Shown: positions 34,305 through 45,190 of the stretch, piece by piece | Layout of the letters: each line of letters starts with the position of its first letter | Position numbering within the stretch: position 1 is the stretch's first letter | DNA from: Cricetomys ansorgei | Lineage: Eukaryota > Chordata > Mammalia > Rodentia > Nesomyidae | NCBI GenBank assembly: GCA_026225945.1 | Contig: JAMJFZ010004066.1 | Coordinates: 870,001-934,000 of the forward strand | DNA length: 64,000 nt | Direction of reading: 5' to 3' | Program-made: the position numbers and the translations under genes | The notes under the pieces: model-generated | Databases searched by the model: none | What the model was told of the DNA's origin: nothing | The model's input: only the letters and a program-made list of their open reading frames with translations

Positions 34305-34480
34305 CTATTTTTTACAAGGGGAGCCTGCTAGCCTACGATAACCAGGCTGCCTTCGTTCTTGTTTCCGGATCCTAGGAAAGTTTCCCATACATTATTTCTT
34401 GATCTTTTACCTCAATGCACTTAACAGAACATCTTAGGCTAACTGCTCTAATAGTCCATGTTTTTGAATTCTTCTCAGGA
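34305..34480 (-). mobile_element. Probable 5' part of the same LTR-like segment
   Basis: A/T-rich sequence of the same character resumes after a B1 inserted at 34.15-34.30 kb. Continuity is inferred from composition and position only. Confidence 0.35.
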
Positions 34481-34909
34481 GTGTGGTTGAATGATTGCCC
34501 TCCCCAGGCAGCACTGCTCAGGGAAAATCATCACTACGATTATGTGTGCCAGTAACACTCCCCAGTGAGAGGTTAGAGACCCCTTCTAAGACTTCACATC
34601 ACTCACACCAGGAGAGGGAAGTGGTGACTATGAGGGCAATGAGTATCAGGAGACACACAGGAGATGTAGTTCTCAGAGTCCTGACCTTTGCAACAGACCC
34701 ATCGCGTTTTTTGCTAACTGGTGGTCTGCACTCCATCAACTCTAACTCTACGTGCAATTCCTCTCTCAACTGCTGTCTCATGGCATCTGCCAAGACCTCG
34801 TCTCAAAGCAAAAAGAGAGGAAGAGAGCCCCTGGGACAGTGTGATGGGAAGAATTCAGAATACACACACACACCTGGACTCACAATTGAGCCAGAAATAA
34901 GCTTAAAAA
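34481..34909. other. No gene recognised
   Basis: A 144-codon plus-strand frame crosses it but has low-complexity serine/threonine content and no motif. Confidence 0.45.
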
Positions 34910-35375
34910 CCTGTGTCGGACTTCTCTAAAGGAACAGAACTGATGGAATGACGCATCTGTTACAGGAGGATTTGTTAGACTGGCTGACAGGATGTGGTCC
35001 AGGTCCTCCAACAGTGCTGTCTCACACTAGAAAGGCCGAGAACCCTGTAACTGTTCAGTCTGTGAGGCTGTGAATTTCAGCAGTTCCAGTCTGGTGCTGG
35101 AGTCCTGGAGGATTCCTGGAGAGCTGCTGGTGTTCAGTCTATGTTGGAATCCTGAAAAAGTTGGAATTAAAACTCACCAGAGCAACAGAATAGGTGGACA
35201 TGCCATCGACAGTAAGAGCAAGCAGGCAAAAGCTCCCTTCTTCCAGTCCTTGACGTGGGCGGCCACCAGACGGTGCTGCCGACATTTAAGGTGGGTCTTC
35301 CTGCTTCAGATGATCTAATTAAGGAAAATCTCTCTACTAGAGCTAGGACGGACTGTCATTCTTAGTTGTCAACTA
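34910..35375 (+). mobile_element. Rodent interspersed repeat (unassigned)
   Basis: The start 'ctctaaaggaacagaactga' and the end 'agttgtcaactatcaact', with 'gggtcttcctgcttcagatg' between, resemble a rodent repeat I recall but cannot name. Confidence 0.4.
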
Positions 35376-36315
35376 TCAACTGAACCCCGAGCCAGTAAGA
35401 TGAGCCATCACCATGCCCTTTGATTTTTCTGGTGTTCAGCTTTAGCCAATGTGTTTTCAAGAATCCTGCTGTGTATTTGGTGTTATTACAGGCACAGTGG
35501 CACCAAGCACGAATGATAATCTGTCATAATTCTAACAGAGCCGATGTAGTGCAGAAGCATGGGCAAAGGTCCCTGGGAGGGTCTTAGGGGCCGAGTTCGG
35601 GCCCAAGAATGATGTCCGTCAATGACAGGTGAATTTCTACTTTGTTGTGTTGAAACCTGCTCTGCTCTCGCAACCAAATCACATTGGCCAAGTTTATCGA
35701 ATTTACAAAAGCAAACAAAATTCTTTCTCATTATTATTATTGTTGTTCCCATATTATTATTTTTCATTATTATGCCTCTCAGTGTAGCTTGAAACTAATT
35801 TTAACAGTCTTTCAAAGGAGCCCACCTTTGAGAGAGCGATGGAAGCGGGAAGAATGGCTTATTCATCACACCAAATGTCTTCGCACTGTAAATCGGAAAG
35901 AACTGCACAATAAGTTAAAATCACAGCATCAACAAGGAGCGGAAAAGCCCGGAACTGGTGCGCAGTCATCCTGCCTCCCTGCATGCCTCCGCTGCTTACT
36001 GGCGCCTTCCACAGACATTTATTTCATTCATTTCTCTAAATAGATATTAATAAACTCAAGGACTTCCGTTGTGCCCTTCACCTCAACGCAAGCAAAATAG
36101 ATTTATTCTCTTCTGTTGGGTTGATTTATCTTTCCGTTATTCTAGTTTGTGTTTCATGGGTCATGTGATGCATGATTCAGACGTTTGGATCTTGGTCATT
36201 CCTAAGGGACCACACAGATCATGTTACAGTAAATCATCCCGTGGAGTTGTTTGATGGAATTAGCAATGGCGCATTAGCAAGAAGAGGATGAGTAGAACGG
36301 GGATTTCGGAGATAG
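35376..36315. other. Unique intergenic sequence
   Basis: A/T-rich with an ATTATT run near 35.73 kb; no supported feature. Confidence 0.5.
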
Positions 36316-36327
36316 ATCTTGGGTGGT

Positions 36328-36402
36328 TTGGGTGTAGCTCAGTGGCAGAGCACGTGCCTAGCATGTGTGAAGTCCTGAGTTCAATCCTCAGTGCCGTAAA
36401 TT
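36328..36402 (+). mobile_element. ID SINE
   Basis: 'gtgtagctcagtggcagagc', 'gtgcctagcatgtgtgaagt', 'gagttcaatcctcagtgcc': a tRNA-Ala-derived ID element with recognisable A and B boxes. Confidence 0.85.
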
Positions 36403-36601
36403 AATTACTTAAAGAAAGAAAGAAATGTCAATTTATGACTAAGGTAGGCTGCGGAGGGGCAGTGACACAGGATGGTAGTGAGCTACCATATCCAGGATAA
36501 GCAGCTTGGGCTCACAGCTTTAGAGGTTGCAGTCCACAGTCCTTTTACTCCTGGCCTGTGGTAAGGCAGGGCATCAGGGCAGAAGCCAAACCATTCACCC
36601 T

Positions 36602-36812
36602 GGGGCTGGAGAGATGGCTCAGTGGCTAAGAACGCTGGCTGCTTTTGCAGACGATTTGGGTTTGATTCCCAGCCGCCATGGGGCAGATCTTTAACCTCAG
36701 TTCCAGGAGATCTGATACCCTCTTCTGGCTCCGAGGACACCAGGTGTGCGTGTGGTTCACCGGCAACACGAAGGCAAAACACGGATACGTATAAAAATAA
36801 ATAAAAGATCTA
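36602..36812 (+). mobile_element. B2 SINE
   Basis: 'ggggctggagagatggctca' to 'aaaataaataaaagatc'. Confidence 0.93.
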
Positions 36813-38050
36813 AAAGGGGTGGGGGAACTCTTTGCTTTGTCACCAGGAAGCAAAAGAAATGAGAAGACCTGACTCCCCAAATCCCCTTTGGAGGGCATGC
36901 CTCCAATAACCTCAAGAGCCCCCTCCCCACTCAGCATCAACTCTTCAAGGCTCCACTTCCCCTCTCCAACGGCAACAAGATGGGTGGGTGACCCAGTCTT
37001 CAACACACAGGCCTATGAGAGACATGCTAGACCTAAGCTGTAGCTGGGACCATGGACAACCATTGTCTTACCCCATCTTAAGGATGGAGGTACACTACAC
37101 CGAAGAGGAGGTGGTCCTCTGCACTCCCATCCGGCTGTCAGCATCCTGCTGCATTCCTGGAGTCCCAGGTACCTCTCCCCTGGAAGGCAGATGATGGCAT
37201 TTGGATCTTTTGTGTTACTTCTATCTACCTTCATTTTTTTGAGGTTGGCTTAGAGCTCAGCTATTCCTTGAATGGCTTCCTTGTGGCCCGGTTGAGTCCA
37301 AATCCTAAGATTTTTCTTCCTAACATAAAAATCCAACAACTCTCCACTTCCTGCTCACGAGTGCCTTGCTTACATCCTCCATCTCCAAGACAACCGTCCC
37401 AAGAGCTTCCTAGATGTTCTCTAAGCATTATGAGCCCCAGGAGACCCTGCCGCCAATCAGCAGGAGGCTGGGACAGGGACCACAGGCTGTTAAACTCTGT
37501 AAGAGCAGCCAATTGGCTTCCCCGCTGAGCCAGTTCTGGGGAACAGAGTGGAAAGAAGCCTTGAGGGCCCTGTGGGGTCTGCTACGTGTGATGCTGTGGA
37601 CAGAAAAATACAGTCTCCACTTAGCCCACCAGCCTTCCTGAGCCCACAGAGGTGCGACTCCTTTTGAAACTGCCCTGAAACTCATCTTTTGAGCCCTGTG
37701 AGCCAAGCCTGTTGCTTAGCTCTTGTTATTGAAAGTATCCTAGTTGGGTGTCTGATCTTTGATTCTTGCGGGCAGAGGGGCTCTGACACCAGGCGGTGAT
37801 CTGGCGTGCAGTAGACATACAGCAATTGGAGACTCAGTTCTTCTTGTGTATATGTGCAAAGGGAGAAGCTGGAACATGCAGCGATGGGAACGGCCACCTC
37901 TGTTCTGAGGGCATGAAACCCGTCAGAGAGAATCAAGCCACTTTTCAAAAGATGATAGAATTCTAAATGATAGTTTCCAGTGTTTAGACTCGAACCCTCC
38001 CACCATGACACACACTAGGCAAATCCTCCACAACTGAGCTGCATCCCCAG
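36813..38050. other. Unique intergenic sequence
   Basis: Several 60-110-codon frames on both strands, none with a recognisable family signature. Confidence 0.5.
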
Positions 38051-38052
38051 TC

Positions 38053-38176
38053 CTATTTTATTTTTTTATTTTGACAGAGCCTTTCCAAATTGCCCAGGCT
38101 GGCCTTGAACTTACAATATCCCTGCCTCAATCTCCCCGGTAGCTGGTATTATAGGGCTGTACCACAAGGCCCTGCT
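38053..38176 (-). mobile_element. Old B1-like SINE
   Basis: 'ttgcccaggctggccttgaa' and 'ggtagctggtattatagggc'. Confidence 0.65.
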
Positions 38177-38249
38177 TGGATACTCTTTTAGACACGAATT
38201 GTTTAATTTTCTTAACTTTCCTTGATAGTGCAGGTCTTGGGCAGAAGAG

Positions 38250-38630
38250 TAAAGGCCCGTGTTGTTGATTGGATCTAGAACGTTCCCCCAAAGTCTCATG
38301 GCAAAGGCTTTGTTGCAGCCTATGATGGAAGCTTTAGGAGGTGGGATCTAACAAAGGGAAGTTAGGTCGCTGGGGGCTGTGCTCTCGAAAGGGATCATGG
38401 AACTCCAGTCCCTTTCCCTCTCCCTTGCTGATTCCCAGCCACCACTCACCCCGAAGCTCCGCTCTCCTGTGGGCTTCCAAGACATTCTGTCTCCACACAA
38501 GCCCAACAAAACAGACTAAGTGACCGTGCACTGAAACCCCTGAACTGGCGAGTGGAAGCAACCTTTCTTTCTTTTAACCTGATTTTCTCGAGCATTTTGT
38601 CACAGTGATGGAAAGCAGCCTGGCACAGGC
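38250..38630 (+). mobile_element. MaLR-type LTR
   Basis: The block order is that of old mammalian MaLR LTRs: attggatctagaacgttccc, 'aggaggtgggatctaacaaa', 'gaagttaggtcgctggggg', ending 'ttttgtcacagtgatggaaa'. Confidence 0.6.
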
Positions 38631-38821
38631 TGAAGTAGCCAGCAGCTGAGCTGTCAACCCTTTGCCATCACTGCTTAGTGAAAGTCACAAATCGCCTTCT
38701 GCCCTTATTTTGCAGATGTCGCTATTTGTCCCGTTATAATGTCCTGTTGTTTTCCTTTGGCACACACAAAAAACATAGCACGTTCATTCATCCCTATGTT
38801 TACTGAAAAACAACTATTCCC

Positions 38822-38890
38822 GGGCTGGGGAGGTATCCAGACGGCCCAGTGCTCGCTTAGCGTGAAGCCCTGTAATGCATCCCCAGCTCC
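38822..38890 (+). mobile_element. ID-like SINE
   Basis: 'gggctggggaggtatccaga' and 'catccccagctcc'. Confidence 0.6.
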
Positions 38891-38904
38891 TATTTTACTT
38901 TTTA

Positions 38905-39095
38905 TTTTGAGACAGAGCCATTCCTAAATTGCCCAGGCTGGCCTTGAACTCACAATACTCCTGCCTCAGTCTTGGTAGTGCATGCCTGTAATCCAAGCAA
39001 TCTAGAGGTAAGTGCAGGAGGAGGAGCTGAAGTTCAAGGAATAAATGGAATTCAAAACTAGCTTGGGTTATAAGAGGCCATGTCAAAACAGGACA
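38905..39095. mobile_element. Two abutting B1-like fragments in opposite orientation
   Basis: The complement 'attgcccaggctggccttga' meets the sense-oriented 'tagtgcatgcctgtaatcca' near 38.98 kb. Confidence 0.6.
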
Positions 39096-39204
39096 AGACA
39101 AACTAAAACAAACCCCTGCTAGGCTGTGGGTGAGAGCTGAAGGAAGCTGGTAGTACACAAAGTCATAAAATGCAGTCACTACCCTCGTGGACACTCTTCC
39201 AATG

Positions 39205-39427
39205 CAGTGCTTCTCAGCCTTCCTGACGCTGCGACCCTTCAATACAGTTCTTCATGTTGCGGTGACCCCAACTATACAATCATTGCTGTTGCTACTTCAT
39301 AACTGTAACTTTGCTACTGTCATGAATGGTAATGTAAATATCTGATATGCAGACGGTCTTAGGTGACCCTTGCGAAAGGGTTGTTTGATCTCTAAAGGGG
39401 TTGTGACCCACAGGTTGAGTACCCCTG
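39205..39427 (+). mobile_element. URR1-type hAT-Charlie nonautonomous DNA transposon
   Basis: It opens CAGTGCTTCTCAGCCT and closes with the near-inverse GTTGAGTACCCCTG. Inside are gctgcgacccttcaatacag and 'ggggttgtgacccacagg'. This is the rodent URR1 arrangement. An 8-bp target duplication is not evident. Confidence 0.8.
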
Positions 39428-39879
39428 AGTTAGAGTGACTCCCCCAGGCTCTGGAGAGAAGGCTAGTCTTGCAAGTAAAGCAGTGATGACTGCCTGAAAC
39501 CAGCCATGTCCATACCATACCCATGTCCCTTGCTCTTGGAAGCCCAGAGTGACACTTTGCTGTTCTTAGCTTATAGAACGTACCTCTTAGATGATGACAC
39601 CCGTGGCCAAAGGGGTTGTGATCCACTGTTTTCACTGGAGTGTTCCTGACACCACTGGGTATCATGCATGGATAGGAAAACCCAGAAAAGGCATCCCAGA
39701 GCCGGATCTAGCATACGGTGTGCACGTGAGTCCTGGGAGAACGGTTAGGAAGCAAGCCCTTAGGTAAAGACTCGGAGAAGGTATGGAGACCAAAGGATAG
39801 TTTGTGCCAAGGCAGAGAGCCATGGAAGAGCCTGAAGTATACTGAGGAAGGCAGGCAGTTCTATTGGTTGACTCTCAGG

Positions 39880-39942
39880 TGGAGTCGTGTGTGTGCGTGT
39901 GTGTGCGTGCATATATGTGTATGTGTGTGTGTCTGTGTGTGT
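39880..39942 (+). repeat. (TG)n microsatellite
   Basis: TG with CG and TA interruptions. Confidence 0.9.
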
Positions 39943-40143
39943 GCTAGAGGGAGAAGATAATAAAACAGGAGAAGTCATAAATAATCTTCACGCTATTTCC
40001 CATTTGTATTGTATACCATAGATAAGAGGAACCCAGCTAAGAGTTTTCAGTCATGGAAATCAAACAAGAACTGTTGTTGGTAAGGTTATTCTGGTATGAA
40101 AAATAGAAAGATGTCATTCAGGGGGTCAGGAAATAGATTTGTT

Positions 40144-40340
40144 TGATTTTTTGTTTTTATGTGTATGAGTGTTTCTATCTGCATGTTAAGTCTGCCCATG
40201 CCCATGCAGTGCCTGTGGAGGCCAGAAGAGGGCATCAGATATCCCGGATCTGGGGTTAAAACTGTAGTGTGCTGGGAATGGAACCGACTCCTCCGGAAAA
40301 ACAGCCAGTGACGCTAACCACCGAGCGGTCTCTCCAGCCC
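40144..40340 (-). mobile_element. B2/B3 SINE
   Basis: 'cagtgcctgtggaggccaga' and 'cgagcggtctctccagcccc'. Confidence 0.85.
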
Positions 40341-41255
40341 CTTGTCTGATTCTCGATGCCTGGTCTAGAGAAGAGCTATAAATTCCTTGATAGAAGCATA
40401 AGTGGACCTTTAAAGAGAAACAGTACTGGCAGATCTGGTGTCTGATAGACTGTGAGGGTGGTATGTAGCTTTAAGATGATTCCAGACACGCACATAGCTG
40501 TTTTATAACGTCTTTCTTTGGAGTGTGTCCCCTTCCCTTCCAATGTAACTTCTGGCCAGATTCCACACACGAAAACCTGGAGGGAACACCATCTCCCTCC
40601 AGCAAGGTTACACAAGTCTTATCAGACTCCATATGTGAGTTAGTGTCCCTCTTGCTGATCTCAGCTCCTGGGTGTCAAAATACATAGAGACTTGAGTTTA
40701 CCGGCTCCTTGAGAGCTGCAACCGCGGCCAGTCTGTCCCTAACAGCTTCCTGGGGATTGATAGCTCAGGCTGCAACAGAGTGCTGCGTATCTAAACCCTT
40801 TCCCTTTAACACCGCATCTCCCTCCTCACGTCTCAACCCAGCATCTCCCTAAAGAACACAAAGATCAGCCTGAGAGGCTAGAGTGGAGGTCAGTGTCCGT
40901 GTAAGGCCCTGGATTCAATCCCCAAGACTTCCTCAAACAAGATATACCTCAAACTCCAACTATACTCTCCTTTTTCCAGAGGCCTCTACCGTGGCGGTGG
41001 TGCGGATTCCAACAGTTTCAGACCTTGCTCACCAGATAGTCAGTGACCCACCCTCATGTATGAAGTGTGTTCACCGTGAAATTAGTTCCCATCACTCTCC
41101 TCCTCTCCGGGCATTCATGAAATCATACTTTGATCGTCTTATTTCCATACAGAGCAGAGGGTCAGGAACACAGGAAGCCGAGGAGAACAGAGGCCACTCC
41201 TGAGTAGCAAAGCTCACTTACTGACAAAGAATCCCGGAAAAGGAGATTTTCTTTC
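40341..41255. other. Mostly unique sequence with a weak ID-like fragment
   Basis: An ID-like stretch lies near 40.87-40.93 kb ('gccctggattcaatccccaa'). Nothing else is supported. Confidence 0.45.
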
Positions 41256-41261
41256 CTTTCC

Positions 41262-41335
41262 TGCAAGTGCTAGGGAATCAAACCAAGGATCTTGAGCACA
41301 GTATGCATGCGTCCTACCACTGAGCTCTGTCCCCA
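41262..41335 (-). mobile_element. ID SINE
   Basis: 'tgctagggaatcaaaccaag' and 'taccactgagctctgtcccc'. Confidence 0.75.
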
Positions 41336-41371
41336 GACAGTTTGTTTGTTTGGTTGTTTTTTTATTTATTG

Positions 41372-41472
41372 ACAGGGTCTCCATATGTGACATCAGGGCG
41401 GACAGACAGCTTCTGTCCTCAGCTGTCTGAGTGCCTGGACCACAGGCATGTGCCAACAATCTAGCTGGGCTT
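41372..41472 (-). mobile_element. Old B1-like SINE
   Basis: 'gagtgcctggaccacaggca' follows 'gacagggtctccatatgtga'. Confidence 0.55.
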
Positions 41473-41915
41473 TTGTTTTCTAAAATACCCAGTAGAGAGG
41501 CAACGCTCACGTTTGTACAAACAGACAAATAATAATACTGACAGCGTGTAGCATTTTAGCATCCGTTCGCAGCATACCCCTGTGCTGGAAAACCACAGAG
41601 TCAACACCCCAACTGTGAAGAACAGCCCTAATTAAGAACATCCTGTAGTTATTCAAACCCCTCTCCCTCCTCTGCATACCTCTCTCTCCCACAGCCAACA
41701 CCCTCCGCATGGCCCCCTCCCGACTGCAGGCATCACTCAGAGTTCAGACTCAAGGCCAAGCACTGAGAACTTCTGGGCTCTGGTGCAAGCAAAATTTCTA
41801 TAAAAAGGCATTCAGAAAACAAGGAATAGTATTGCCATTTTGCCTTTAATGGGAAAGTGGCTAACAGTTACAGTCAAAAAAAAAAAAGAAAAAAGAAAAA
41901 AATTAAATTAAATCT

Positions 41916-41921
41916 TTTATT
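41916..41921 (-). terminator. RASL11A: RASL11A polyadenylation signal
   Basis: An AATAAA hexamer on the minus strand lies about 185 bases past the RASL11A stop, with an A/T-rich 3' UTR between. Cleavage would fall near 41.90 kb. It is the first canonical hexamer after the stop that I found. Confidence 0.6.
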
Positions 41922-42102
41922 TAAAAAAAACTCCAACTGCTAGTTAGTCACTTTTTGAATTTTCAGAAATACACATACACTTGAAAGCCAATAAGTCGTT
42001 ATAAAAATAAACTCTGGGTATGTTTTAAAGGGAAAGGCCCAGTCTTTGTAGCTGCACAAATGCATTTAAAAAAAAAAAAGACACCAGTCCATCTGAGATG
42101 GG

Positions 42103-42570
42103 TCACCCCAGGGCAGAGGGGGCTTTTACTTTGGAGGACAGGGCCTGCCTGAAGCGTCTCTTCAGGTCCTGCATGTGGGGAGAGCGAGGCCGGGGTATGA
42201 TGGAGGCCCTCCTCCGCTCCCCACCGAGGCTGTGCAGCTTGCTTACTTCTTTGCAGAGATGTTGAAACACGTCACAGACATCTTCGTAATTTTCACTAGT
42301 GGAAATTTCAAGAAAGAGACTACCTAGCTCATTGGCTAGCTGAAGGCCGTCGTGCGTCTGCACCTGGCGGGCATGCAGGAGGTCTCCTTTGTTGCCCACG
42401 ATGATGACAGGGGCTTTTCCATCAGGGTGGACCTTCCGGATATGCTGGTAAAGGGGCCGAATGGACTGGTAGCTCTCATAGTCTGTTATGGAATAGACCA
42501 GCAGAAAGCCCTCTGCCCACTGCACACACTTGGACAGAGAATCCACTGTTTGGCTGAGGTTGTCTTGGGC
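42103..42570 (-). other. RASL11A: RASL11A coding exon 4 (terminal)
   Basis: This exon encodes residues 88-242, including NKGD, the guanine-base loop and the basic C-terminal tail rich in R/K and S/P. The acceptor is CTTCCCAG and the stop is TGA. Confidence 0.95.
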
Positions 42571-43107
42571 CTGGGAAGAACAAAGGGAACCTGGTCAAGG
42601 GAGCTCAACGATGACACCAGAGTAACCTCTGAAGGAACACTGGACGCAGAAATCGCCAAATGCAGTTGTCAGCCTCTGCCTAGCTCCTGCAAGAGGCTTT
42701 GGACAGAGAAAGCCTCAGACAAATGCTCAACCTGGATTCTTTTCTGAGCTGGTATGGATGTTGACAGGCAGTCTCCAGTGAACTCCGATGACTTAAGAAT
42801 AATTACAGACCAGAATGGCTTAGTTTTCAGGGAACTAATTCATAACAAACAAAACTCTGGAAATAATCCAACATAAACATCTATTCCCAAGCCCATAAAA
42901 AATATTTTTAGCAGTCAACTTCTTGAGAACGTTACAGAAACAAATTCCTTCCTCTGGGCTCTTCTACACGACCTTTCCTCCCTAGAAGGGCTAAGCAATT
43001 AGTTAAGTTGCATTCCACAGTGATAGCTAAGAGGCTATCTGATTGCAATTACTGGCTTGCAGAAACTGGCCCCTAACTTTTCTTTTCTCTCTCTTTCTTT
43101 CTTTCTT

Positions 43108-43145
<38 letters not shown>

Positions 43146-43155
43146 CCTCCCTCCC

Positions 43156-43193
<38 letters not shown>

Positions 43194-44524
43194 CTCCTTC
43201 CTTCATTCCTTTCTCTCTTTTTTGGCAGCCCTGGCCAGGAAGCAAACCCTCTCCCTCCAGAATCCCACTACTCTTTGCTTTTTTAATGCGGTCCTGGGGA
43301 CTGAACCCTGGACCTGTGAGTGAGCTACATCCCCAGCCCGTGGCTGTTGTTTTCAAATTGTTCCTGGATGTGCTCTGGAAGCCCCACAGGCTGCGATGGT
43401 CAGCCCAGGGCTGCAAAAGAGGTTGCTGCCTGGAGGGGCTGGCTCAGCCTGTCCTCCCAATATTTTTGTGGGGTGGGGGGTGGATTGAGGCATCAAAGAT
43501 TATAGTAAATCCAAAACAAGCCTGGACTGCAAATCATAGGCCAGCCAGGGCTACATACCAACACATAGTCTTTAAAAATAATTAATTGATTGATTGATAG
43601 ATTGATTAAAAGTGTTGTTTAAGAGAAAACTAGTTCTGATCAACCATTCCCTTCCCCGCTGGGGAGCATTTAGTACTCCAACCCTCAGCCCACCAATGAC
43701 AGCCCACATCTACATTTAAATGCACATTAGACGTGCTGAGGCATCTCCTTCAGGACCTGGAGTCAATCATCTCAGTGTTGCACGCTGCCCCGCCCCTCCC
43801 TCCTGGCAGTCCTTACCTGGATCCCTCCCGGAGTGTCCTGAATCTGCAGAGATAGCTGGTCCCCCTCCACACAGACGAGTCTCGAATACAGTTTGCCTGG
43901 ACAACGGAGAGGAGTCTGCATTTAAGTTCCCACCCTCCGATCAGCAAAAGAAAGAGAAAAGAAGGAAGGGAGGGAGGGAGGACAAAGAGACACAAGTACA
44001 AAAGCCAGGGAGCACGAAAGCATTCTAACCTGTGTTGGGTTCATAGTCGCCGATGAATCTCTTGGTCAAGAAGCGCACAATCATTGCTGGAAAATGAAGC
44101 AAGGAAATCAACTGAAGAAGTGGATCAAGGTGGTCCAAACTGGGCCCTCCCGGGAACAGCGCGCGCTCTCCCAGGTCCCCGGGATAAAGACCCGGAGCCT
44201 CAGAGTGGCTTCCCCGCAGAGTGTAATGGATGGGACTGGAGCGAACCTCAACAGGCGCCAACCAGGTCCAGAGTTCAGGAATGGACTGCCAGGGGGAGCA
44301 GGCAGGGGTCCTCCCGCATCCCCGCATCCCCGCATCCCCGCATCCCCGCGGGCGAGGACTCCCGCCTTCCCTGGGCGATGCGCGCCCTCGCCCTACTCAC
44401 CGCTCTTGCCCACGCGACCCGCGCCCAGCACCGCCAGCTTAATGTCCTTGGGCAGGAGGTAGTCGGAGGAAGACTCTGGGATGGGCGCCAGCAGAAAGTG
44501 CCCGGACATGGTGGGTGGCCACAT
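42103..44524 (-). CDS. RASL11A: RASL11A, Ras-like small GTPase family 11 member A (4 coding exons)
   Basis: Coding exons are 44401-44524, 44030-44086, 43817-43896 and 42103-42570. All introns are GT-AG, and the joined length is 729 bases (242 codons plus stop), the length I recall for human RASL11A. I chose the ATG at 44522-44524 because it gives this length; a second ATG lies five codons later. Seen: P-loop GAGRVGKS (residues 34-41), DTPGG in the switch II position (81-85), NKGD (147-150), and TSE near 179 as the guanine-binding loop. The usual Ras glutamine after DxxG is replaced by glycine, and the C-terminus (KAPSALG) has no CAAX box, so no prenylation is expected. Both traits are typical of the RASL11 subfamily. 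The family is reported to be nucleolar and linked to rRNA transcription, which is family knowledge and not visible here. Its neighbour RPL21 lies upstream on the same strand, as in human. Confidence 0.96.
43083..43222 (+). repeat. (CTTT)n(CT)n(CCCT)n microsatellite in RASL11A intron 3
   Basis: About 140 bp of pure pyrimidine. In the RNA it is a purine repeat upstream of exon 4. Confidence 0.95.
43283..43340 (-). mobile_element. ID-type fragment in RASL11A intron 3
   Basis: 'ggtcctggggactgaaccct' and 'tgagctacatccccagcc'. Confidence 0.7.
43817..43896 (-). other. RASL11A: RASL11A coding exon 3
   Basis: This 80-base exon encodes KLYSRLVCVEGDQ through DTPGGIQ, including the DxxG motif. The acceptor is GTTGTCCAG and the donor is GTAAGG. 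Cysteine at residue 69 replaces the tyrosine I recall at this position in human. Confidence 0.93.
44030..44086 (-). other. RASL11A: RASL11A coding exon 2
   Basis: This 57-base exon encodes AMIVRFLTKRFIGDYEPNT, the switch I/effector region. The acceptor is TTTTCCAG and the donor is GTTAGA. Reading frame is kept across both junctions. Confidence 0.93.
44313..44349 (+). repeat. 9-bp tandem repeat in RASL11A intron 1
   Basis: Four consecutive copies of the 9-mer CGCATCCCC lie in the first intron, about 50 bases past the exon 1 donor in the direction of transcription. Confidence 0.9.
44401..44524 (-). other. RASL11A: RASL11A coding exon 1
   Basis: This exon encodes the N-terminal extension and the complete P-loop, ending one base into the alanine codon after GKS. 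The donor is GTGAGT. Only the coding part is bounded here; the 5' UTR extends to higher coordinates. Confidence 0.93.
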
Positions 44525-44900
44525 GGGCGCGTCCCGCGGCCGCCGCAGGATAGCCGGCTGGAAGCGCGGGGACGCAGGGCGCCGGGATGCGGCGGGGCCA
44601 GCAGAGCTTTCCAGGCTCTCGGGTTTTAAAGAGCTGGGGGAGCGCGGTGGCCGCCTCCAGCACCTCCTACTCCCCGCCCCTTCCTGGAGCGCCCGGAGCC
44701 GCGCGCAGGGCGCTGTCACCCGCCTGTCACCCGCCGGCATGCGCAGCGCCGGGCTGCCTGCGCGCTCCGCCTGCCCAGCGCGCGGGTCCAGCCTGTGGCG
44801 CTCAGGGGACGCCGCTGCTCAAACCCTGCCTGCCTGGTCCTGATGGCACCTGCCGCGCAGCCGTCAGCCTGTGCCACCAGCCTGCAGCGTGAATCTGAGA
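44525..44900 (-). promoter_or_regulatory. RASL11A: RASL11A promoter, CpG-rich, with TATA-like box
   Basis: The sequence is dense in CG dinucleotides and GC boxes from about 44.3 to 44.9 kb. On the minus strand a TTTAAAA element near 44623-44630 sits about 100 bases upstream of the start codon, which would place transcription initiation near 44.60 kb. The start site is inferred. Long open frames on both strands across this block come from the GC content. Confidence 0.6.
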
Positions 44901-44997
44901 CTGGAGCTGAGCGACCGGAAAGAGCAAAGGCTGTAACTGGCTGGATGTCTCTGGGACAAAGGGGATTGGGGTATGGGGGGTGTGTTGTGTGCTTTTG

Positions 44998-45190
44998 ATC
45001 GTCAGAGTGCTGATGGGAGCCTTGAGTTTGATTTTCAGCACCCCGAAAGCTGGGTGTAGGGGCACACAGGTCTGCTATCCTTGCCTTTAGGAAGTGGAGG
45101 CAGGAGGGTCAGAAGTTCAAGATCAGCCTTGGCTACATATGGAGTTTAAGTTAGAGGCCTGCTTGGACTACATAAGACCCTGTCTCAAAT
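44998..45190 (+). mobile_element. B4-type composite SINE
   Basis: 'gagtttgattttcagcaccc' followed by 'agctgggtgtaggggcacac'. Confidence 0.7.

Noticed and set aside
34495..34929. 144-codon plus frame
   Set aside because: Low-complexity Ser/Thr composition, no conserved motif, no splice context.
36328..36402. tRNA-Ala-like sequence
   Set aside because: It has A and B box similarity but lacks a proper anticodon arm and ends like an ID SINE, so it is not called as a tRNA gene.
44084..44892. Several 100-180-codon plus-strand frames over the RASL11A promoter
   Set aside because: High GC removes stop codons. They are antisense to RASL11A exons 1-2 and the CpG island and show no independent motif.
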